This document shows positions 31,520-35,647 of a stretch of DNA of 35,647 bases, in pieces. The notes below the pieces were generated by a model, which was given only the letters and a program-made list of their open reading frames with translations, was not told the DNA's origin and searched no databases. The stretch comes from an uncultured Centipeda sp. Its GTDB lineage: Bacteria > Bacillota > Negativicutes > Selenomonadales > Selenomonadaceae. The position numbers and the translations under genes are program-made. The stretch spans positions 1 to 35,647 of the forward strand of contig CAJPQT010000023.1 in NCBI GenBank assembly GCA_905372865.1, in the 5' to 3' direction. Positions within the stretch are counted from its first letter, which is position 1; each line of letters starts with the position of its first letter.

Positions 31520-31549
31520 AAAAACCCCGAGGATATCCTCGGGGTTTTT
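31520..31549. terminator. Terminator after the LPP20-like gene
   Basis: AAAAACCCCGAGGA-TA-TCCTCGGGGTTTTT, a perfect palindrome usable in both directions. Confidence 0.93.
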
Positions 31550-31673
31550 GTGTTAGGCAACGATCTCTACAGCCCTGTTCATCTTTGAAGTATTGTTTCA
31601 ACATATCAAAAAAGACATGGCAGAAGCGTATGCCACGTCATACCGTTTAAGCTGATCGCATCGCACTGACAGA

Positions 31674-32822
31674 TCACGTATCCCCCCGCAAAATCTCCAA
31701 ATACGCAGCATACGAATAAATCCGTGTTTTGCCGACCTGCGTCCGCTGCTCCAAGACCCCCTTTTCTATCAGTACCGCAACGGCGCGCGAGACGGCGTTA
31801 TAGGATGTTCCCAGTGCCTCGGCAGTCTTTTTCACATCGATAATAGGATGTGCTTCGAGGTAGGAAAAGAGTTTTGTCAGTGTGGTAAGCTGCTTTTTAT
31901 TCGTCCCATCCGTGAGCACGCCCACATTCTTTTCATGAAGCGCGTGCAGGCAGTCGATCGTCGCTACAGCATCCGCTGCTGACACCGCAACCGCACGCAG
32001 AAAGAACAGGATCCACTGCTCATAATTCCCGGTGCGCCGCACCTCGGTTATACGGTCATAGTATTCGATACGGTTTTGCTTCAGGAAATAGGAGATGTAG
32101 AGTGCAGGCGTACTCAGGAGATTTTGCTCCATCAGGAAAAGTGCAATCAACAGCCGTCCGATGCGTCCATTCCCATCAAGAAAGGGGTGAATCGTCTCGA
32201 ACTGATAGTGAACGAGTGCCGTACGAATCAGCGGATCGAGTGTGTCCTCTGCGTTCATATACGTCTCAAGTGCGGACATCGCCGCATTCATATCCTCTAC
32301 ATTCGGCGGAATATAGCGTGCGTTCTTTAGCGTGCTGCCCGCCCCACCGATCCAGTTCTGCGTGCGCCGAAACTCGCCGGGATATTTCTCCTGCCCGCGC
32401 ACGCCCTCCATCAGAACACCATGCATCTCACGAATCAGACGACTACAGAGAGGCAGCTCTCTGCGGCGACGCAGTGCGAACTCCGTCGCTCGGATGTAGT
32501 TCACGACATCCGCAACATCCCGATTGACATTTACATCCACGAGCGGGTCGAGCACATCCTCAAGTGTCGCCTGTGTCCCCTCAATCTGGGAGGAGAGCAG
32601 TGCTTCCTTACGAACGTACATGGAGACAAACAGCTCCATATTCGGAATACGCGCCGCAAGCCCCTCAAGCAATGCGAGCTGACGATGCGCCGCAACCAGG
32701 AGTTCCACGCCCTCCGCACCGAGATCAACTGGCGGAGCGGGCGGCAGTGGCGACGGGACAAACGAGCGATAGGTGAGTTCTCCTGTCAGATTCTGTCGCT
32801 CATATCCTGCACGCGTGTCCAT
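31674..32822 (-). CDS. Fic-family protein with C-terminal winged helix, copy 1
   Basis: A 382-aa Fic protein, an enzyme family that transfers AMP or similar groups from nucleotides to protein side chains. The catalytic motif HPFLDGNGRIGR is at 212-223 (H212). An inhibitory helix motif of the [S/T]xxxE[G/N] type, S77 to E81-G82 (SSQIEG), lies in the N-terminal part, so the enzyme is self-inhibited (class II). Residues about 320-382 form a winged-helix domain (KKTAEALGTSYNAVSRAVAVLIEKG) that could bind DNA. GGAGGG precedes ATG 32822. Repeated TTTCCGTTT half-sites surround its promoter. Targets are unknown. Confidence 0.9.
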   Translation of the reverse strand: MDTRAGYERQNLTGELTYRSFVPSPLPPAPPVDLGAEGVELLVAAHRQLALLEGLAARIPNMELFVSMYVRKEALLSSQIEGTQATLEDVLDPLVDVNVNRDVADVVNYIRATEFALRRRRELPLCSRLIREMHGVLMEGVRGQEKYPGEFRRTQNWIGGAGSTLKNARYIPPNVEDMNAAMSALETYMNAEDTLDPLIRTALVHYQFETIHPFLDGNGRIGRLLIALFLMEQNLLSTPALYISYFLKQNRIEYYDRITEVRRTGNYEQWILFFLRAVAVSAADAVATIDCLHALHEKNVGVLTDGTNKKQLTTLTKLFSYLEAHPIIDVKKTAEALGTSYNAVSRAVAVLIEKGVLEQRTQVGKTRIYSYAAYLEILRGDT

Positions 32823-32841
32823 GCCGCTTCCCTCCTACTAC

Positions 32842-32938
32842 AAACGGAAATTTCTATGCCCATTATACCTATTGTACTTCCGTTTTTCAACAGAAACGGA
32901 GTTTTCTTCGTGTCAGATCTCCTTTTCATTTCCGTTTT
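32842..32938 (-). promoter_or_regulatory. Promoter with four TTTCCGTTT half-sites upstream of fic copy 1
   Basis: On the minus strand, TTGAAA (32890-32885), 17 bp, TATAAT (32867-32862). Four copies of a short motif lie around it in alternating orientation: AAACGGAAA (32842-32850), TTCCGTTT (32878-32885), GAAACGGA (32893-32900) and TTTCCGTTT (32929-32937). Their centres are about 36, 15 and 36 bp apart, and the inner pair brackets the -35 box. This looks like an operator for repression, perhaps by the winged-helix Fic protein itself. Confidence 0.55.
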
Positions 32939-32964
32939 CTACAAAAATCATAATTTTTCCAAAC

Positions 32965-32996
32965 AGAAAATTCCCTGCACCGTTTCGGCGCAGGGG
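32965..32996 (-). terminator. Probable terminator of fic copy 2
   Basis: On the minus strand, CCCTGC-GCCGAAACGGT-GCAGGG followed by AATTTT. It comes after the diverged 164-bp element, so the element lies in the 3' part of the transcript. Confidence 0.6.
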
Positions 32997-33020
32997 TATT
33001 TTGTATCTATTGGGGGTTAA

Positions 33021-33179
33021 GGAATCACTGATCAAATGAAGTTCTCCGGTTGGCAGCAGATTTTTTCTGCCAAGAAAATAAACCGGACGCATAGTCGCCC
33101 GTCATGTGGAGGATCGAGGGCGATGCCAGGGCGAAAAAGATGTGCCAAGATTGCGCGGCTAAATTCAGCACCGGCACCG
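33021..33179. repeat. Diverged copy C of the near-palindromic dispersed element
   Basis: Same order as copy B: GGAATCACTGATCAAATGAAG, an AGATTTTTTCTGCC segment, ACCGGACGCATAG, TGTGGAGGAT, GGGCGAAAAAGATG and GCGGCTAAATTCAG. Identity is clearly lower (about two thirds by eye) and the right end has drifted. GTTA stands before the left end, as TA does at copy B. It ends beside the stop codon of fic copy 2. Confidence 0.7.
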
Positions 33180-33182
33180 TCT

Positions 33183-34190
33183 CTATCTCTTGCACCGCCG
33201 ATACCGTTGCTTGCTGCTCTGCGGTTTATCCGGAATGGTGCGCTCGATGAGACCGGCGGCGAGCGCAGGTGCTAGGTAACGGCGGCGGAAGCTCGGACGA
33301 TGAGAGAGTCCGAAGCGCGCCATCAGCTCTGCGGCGGACAGGACATCGTCCCCGAGAACACACAGAAGCCGCTGTAGATCTGCATCCATCACCATGACTT
33401 GATCGGAAGCTTGGTCGCTTTCTTGGCCATGTGTGCGATCAAGTTCTGCTATGGCATCCCGCAGAATACACAGAATGAGCGTCACAAAGTCCGTACTGTC
33501 TGCCTGTGCATCTGCTGCTCCGAGTGTATCATAGTATTCTTGTTGCCGCGCACGAATCAGTTCCTCAACCGGCAGCCAAAAAAGTACTTCCTTCCACTGC
33601 CCCAGCAGGAGTGTATGCCACATGCGTCCCATACGCCCGTTGCCGTCGGCAAATGGGTGGATAAATTCAAACTCATAATGAAAGATGGCACTCTTAAGGA
33701 GCGGGTGCAATGCGGTGCGCGCATACCACTCCATGAGATTCTGAATATGCTCCGCTACCAAATGTGCAGGCGGCGCCATATGGACAAGCCTTTCTCCTGC
33801 AAATACACCGACATCGCCTGTACGGAATCTGCCGCTCTCCGAGATAAGCCCCGCCATCATCTGCCCATGTGCTACAAGCAGGTCATGTATGGACAAAGGG
33901 TCGAGCCGAAGCATCATTTCATACGCCTCATAGGCATTTTGGACTTCTTTTATTTCATTGGGGTTGCCGAGCACCCGTCTGCCACGCACGATCGCCGTCA
34001 CCTGTCCCAACGAGAGAGTATTCTGCTCGATGGCAAGAGAGGCATGTATTGTCCGAATCCGATTCGCACGTCTGAGGTGTGGATTCACCGTTCCATGCAA
34101 AACACTGATGCGGCCAATCTGCTCACTGATCTCAGTGAGCAGCATAACGATGTCGTCCGTCATATGAAACGGCGGTTGATATTGCTCCAT
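33183..34190 (-). CDS. Fic-family protein, copy 2
   Basis: A 335-aa Fic protein not closely similar to the one at 31674. Catalytic motif HPFADGNGRMGR at 178-189 (H178). The inhibitory helix reads SLAIEQN (51-57), with the key Glu E55. A DUF4172-free N-terminus precedes it, and a Ser/Asp/Gln-rich linker (around 255-275) leads to a helical C-terminal domain (DDVLSAAELMARFGLSHRPS) of winged-helix appearance with a basic end. Start ATG 34190 has AGGTG 8 nt upstream; GTG 34199 overlaps that site. The two Fic genes lie on the same strand, 361 bp apart. Confidence 0.88.
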   Translation of the reverse strand: MEQYQPPFHMTDDIVMLLTEISEQIGRISVLHGTVNPHLRRANRIRTIHASLAIEQNTLSLGQVTAIVRGRRVLGNPNEIKEVQNAYEAYEMMLRLDPLSIHDLLVAHGQMMAGLISESGRFRTGDVGVFAGERLVHMAPPAHLVAEHIQNLMEWYARTALHPLLKSAIFHYEFEFIHPFADGNGRMGRMWHTLLLGQWKEVLFWLPVEELIRARQQEYYDTLGAADAQADSTDFVTLILCILRDAIAELDRTHGQESDQASDQVMVMDADLQRLLCVLGDDVLSAAELMARFGLSHRPSFRRRYLAPALAAGLIERTIPDKPQSSKQRYRRCKR

Positions 34191-34247
34191 AGAAATCACC
34201 TAAAGCAGCCCCATGCATATGCACAGGGCTGTTTCTCATACACACGT

Positions 34248-35447
34248 TCAATAGCTCGGGTACAGCCCGTCCCAGACGACGCGGCGGTAGTTCGTGCGGT
34301 CGGTGTCGCCCTCGGTGGAGATGCAGAGGATGCGCGACTCCTTGTTCAACCCAATACGATCGCGCAGGTAGTCGAGGCTGCGGTTCTGCATGAGCTCGGC
34401 GACGAGCCCCGTGGTGACCGCGCCGCTCTCGCCCGAGACGACGCGCGGGTCGTCGCCCATGGGGTTGCCGAGGATGCGCATGCCCTTCGCCGCGACCCAT
34501 TCGGGCACGGAGACGAAGTGATCGGCATGATCCCGCAGGATCTCCCATGCGATCGGGTTCGGCTCGCCGCAGGAGAGCCCCGCCATGATCGAGTTGATCT
34601 CGCCTGTCACGATGTGGCGCTCGCCGTCACTGGCGGCAGCCGTGCGATAGATGCAGTCCGCGCGGTTCGGCTCAACGATCGTAATCACGGGGCGGTTCTT
34701 GCCGCCATGCGCCGCAAAGTAGCCTGCGATCGCCCCCGGCAGGGAGCCGACACCCGCCTGCAGGAAGATATGGGTCGGCGTTTCGTTGTATTGCGCCATC
34801 GCTTCATGCGCAAGTGTCGTGTAGCCCTGCATGATCCAAAGCGGGATCTCGGTATAGCCGTCGAACGCCGTGTCCTGCACGAGCACCCAGCCCTTTTCCT
34901 TCGCGAGGTTCGCCGCATGGCGCACGGTGTCGTCGTAGTTGTACGTCGTAAACGATGCCTCCGCACCGAGCCCGCGGATGTTCGCGAGGCGCTCGGGCGA
35001 GCCGCCCTTCGGCATAAAGACATGGGCAAACAGCCCAAAGATCTTTGCCGTCCATGCGATGCCGCGCCCATGGTTGCCGTCTGTCGCCGTGACGAGCGTG
35101 ATCTTGCGCAGGCGGTCGCGTTGCTCCGGCTGCGTGAGGTTCTCATACGTCATCGCACGCGCGGGGAGCCCGAGGTACTGTGCAAGATAGCATGCAACGG
35201 CATAGCTCGCCCCAAGCCCCTTGAACGAGCTCAGTCCGAAACGTCCGCTCTCGTCCTTCACCGCGAGCCGCCCGAGCCCCAGCACCGCCGCGAGCCCTCT
35301 GAGATCGGCGAGCGGTGTCGGCGCATACGTCGGCAGACCTTCGTGAAACGCGACCGCACGCGCCGTCACATCTGCGCCAAACGCAGAGACATCCGAGCGT
35401 GCACCGTCCACATGTGTCAGTTGTACCGCCTTGATGGATTCATTCAT
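34248..35447 (-). CDS. dpaL: 2,3-diaminopropionate ammonia-lyase
   Basis: A 399-aa PLP enzyme (398 aa in E. coli) that converts 2,3-diaminopropionate to pyruvate and two ammonia. The PLP lysine is K76 in SSFKGLGASYA; ATDGNHGRG is the phosphate-contacting loop; QAGVGSLPGAIAGYF and SGESGAVTTGL follow as in the tryptophan-synthase-beta fold. Start ATG 35447 has GGAGGAAG upstream; a longer frame to 35492 runs through the leader. There are no neighbouring genes of diaminopropionate metabolism in the window. Confidence 0.93.
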   Translation of the reverse strand: MNESIKAVQLTHVDGARSDVSAFGADVTARAVAFHEGLPTYAPTPLADLRGLAAVLGLGRLAVKDESGRFGLSSFKGLGASYAVACYLAQYLGLPARAMTYENLTQPEQRDRLRKITLVTATDGNHGRGIAWTAKIFGLFAHVFMPKGGSPERLANIRGLGAEASFTTYNYDDTVRHAANLAKEKGWVLVQDTAFDGYTEIPLWIMQGYTTLAHEAMAQYNETPTHIFLQAGVGSLPGAIAGYFAAHGGKNRPVITIVEPNRADCIYRTAAASDGERHIVTGEINSIMAGLSCGEPNPIAWEILRDHADHFVSVPEWVAAKGMRILGNPMGDDPRVVSGESGAVTTGLVAELMQNRSLDYLRDRIGLNKESRILCISTEGDTDRTNYRRVVWDGLYPSY

Positions 35448-35490
35448 CGCAACTTCCTCCCAATCAATCGTATCCCTACATTGTCCTTTC

Positions 35491-35519
35491 ATTATAACAC
35501 ACGTACACAGGATTGGTAA
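35491..35519 (-). promoter_or_regulatory. Promoter of dpaL
   Basis: On the minus strand, TTACCA (35519-35514), 17 bp, TATAAT (35496-35491), 44 bp before the start. Confidence 0.55.
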
Positions 35520-35569
35520 GAATTCAAATCATTTTTTCAGATACTCATCAACTTTTCTGAAATTTCTGC

Positions 35570-35599
35570 TTGATAGTTATTTTCATTCCCATATATAAT
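35570..35599 (+). promoter_or_regulatory. Promoter pointing out of the window
   Basis: TTGATA (35570-35575), 18 bp, TATAAT (35594-35599). After it come ATG 35620 and, behind GGTGG, GTG 35633, either of which could begin a gene cut off by the window end. The 15-28 visible bases are too few to identify it. Confidence 0.5.
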
Positions 35600-35647
35600 A
35601 AGATTTAATCTCAGTTAATATGGGTGGAGACAGTGCCGCAGACACAA

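Noticed and set aside
33399..35519. A 706-codon open frame on the + strand
   Set aside because: It runs antisense to fic copy 2 and dpaL, whose motifs are unmistakable, and its translation is low-complexity Arg/His-rich. It is a by-product of GC-rich codon use.
1..35647. CRISPR arrays, rRNA genes, prophage or complete IS elements
   Set aside because: No regularly spaced direct repeats, no rRNA-like sequence, and no transposase, integrase or phage structural gene was found.

Overview
The window is GC-rich, gene-dense DNA that best fits a Negativicutes bacterium of the Selenomonas type, meaning a Firmicute with an outer membrane. A TonB-dependent receptor, a CsgG-like protein and several LPP20/FlgT-N-like periplasmic proteins require an outer membrane. 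The Shine-Dalgarno sites are strong, the type I toxin loci are of Firmicute style, and the zinc-ribbon/TPM gene pairs resemble Bacillus ydjG/ydjH. The genus is an inference from gene content; no 16S rRNA is present.

Layout. (1) 1-7.26 kb, + strand: the end of a probable SPFH (YdjI-like) gene, then three tandem repeats of a gene pair: a double zinc-ribbon membrane protein (YdjG-like) and a secreted, membrane-anchored TPM-domain protein (YdjH/YgcG-like). The middle zinc-ribbon copy is decayed (start codon ATA, two in-frame TGA codons). The middle TPM copy carries two TPM domains. A small exported protein ends the cluster. (2) 7.3-8.8 kb, - strand: a YkvA-like protein, a fragment that looks like the N-terminus of RtcB, and three small genes. 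(3) 8.9-10.6 kb: ogt, a RelB/DinJ-YoeB toxin-antitoxin pair and a hot-dog thioesterase. (4) 10.7-14.9 kb: two tandem DXS-like genes separated by a quinone reductase/flavodoxin-fold gene. (5) 14.95-15.41 kb: a type I toxin-antitoxin locus whose 5' leader carries a 164-bp inverted-repeat element, then tRNA-Ala(CGC). (6) 15.6-17.6 kb: a PNPOx-fold protein and an aldehyde dehydrogenase. (7) 17.8-22.6 kb: a four-gene, translationally coupled iron/cofactor uptake operon (permease, ATPase, binding protein, TonB-dependent receptor). (8) 22.6-22.9 kb: a second type I toxin-antitoxin locus of the same design. (9) 22.9-24.9 kb: a sirtuin, an EamA exporter and tRNA-Thr(CGT). (10) 25.2-31.5 kb: an envelope locus with two FlgT-N/LPP20-like coiled-coil/TPR proteins, a DUF3829-like lipoprotein, a larger FlgT-like protein, a CsgG-like protein and an LPP20-like protein. 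(11) 31.7-35.4 kb, - strand: two different Fic proteins and diaminopropionate ammonia-lyase.

Most notable are: the two type I toxin-antitoxin loci, which share a 10-nt inverted repeat joining the toxin mRNA 5' end to its 3' region and a hairpin that covers the ribosome binding site; a dispersed, nearly palindromic element of about 164 bp in three copies, one of them inside a toxin leader; the CsgG/LPP20/FlgT-like envelope locus; the DXS-like pair with changed active-site residues; and the tripled zinc-ribbon/TPM cluster with one copy decaying.
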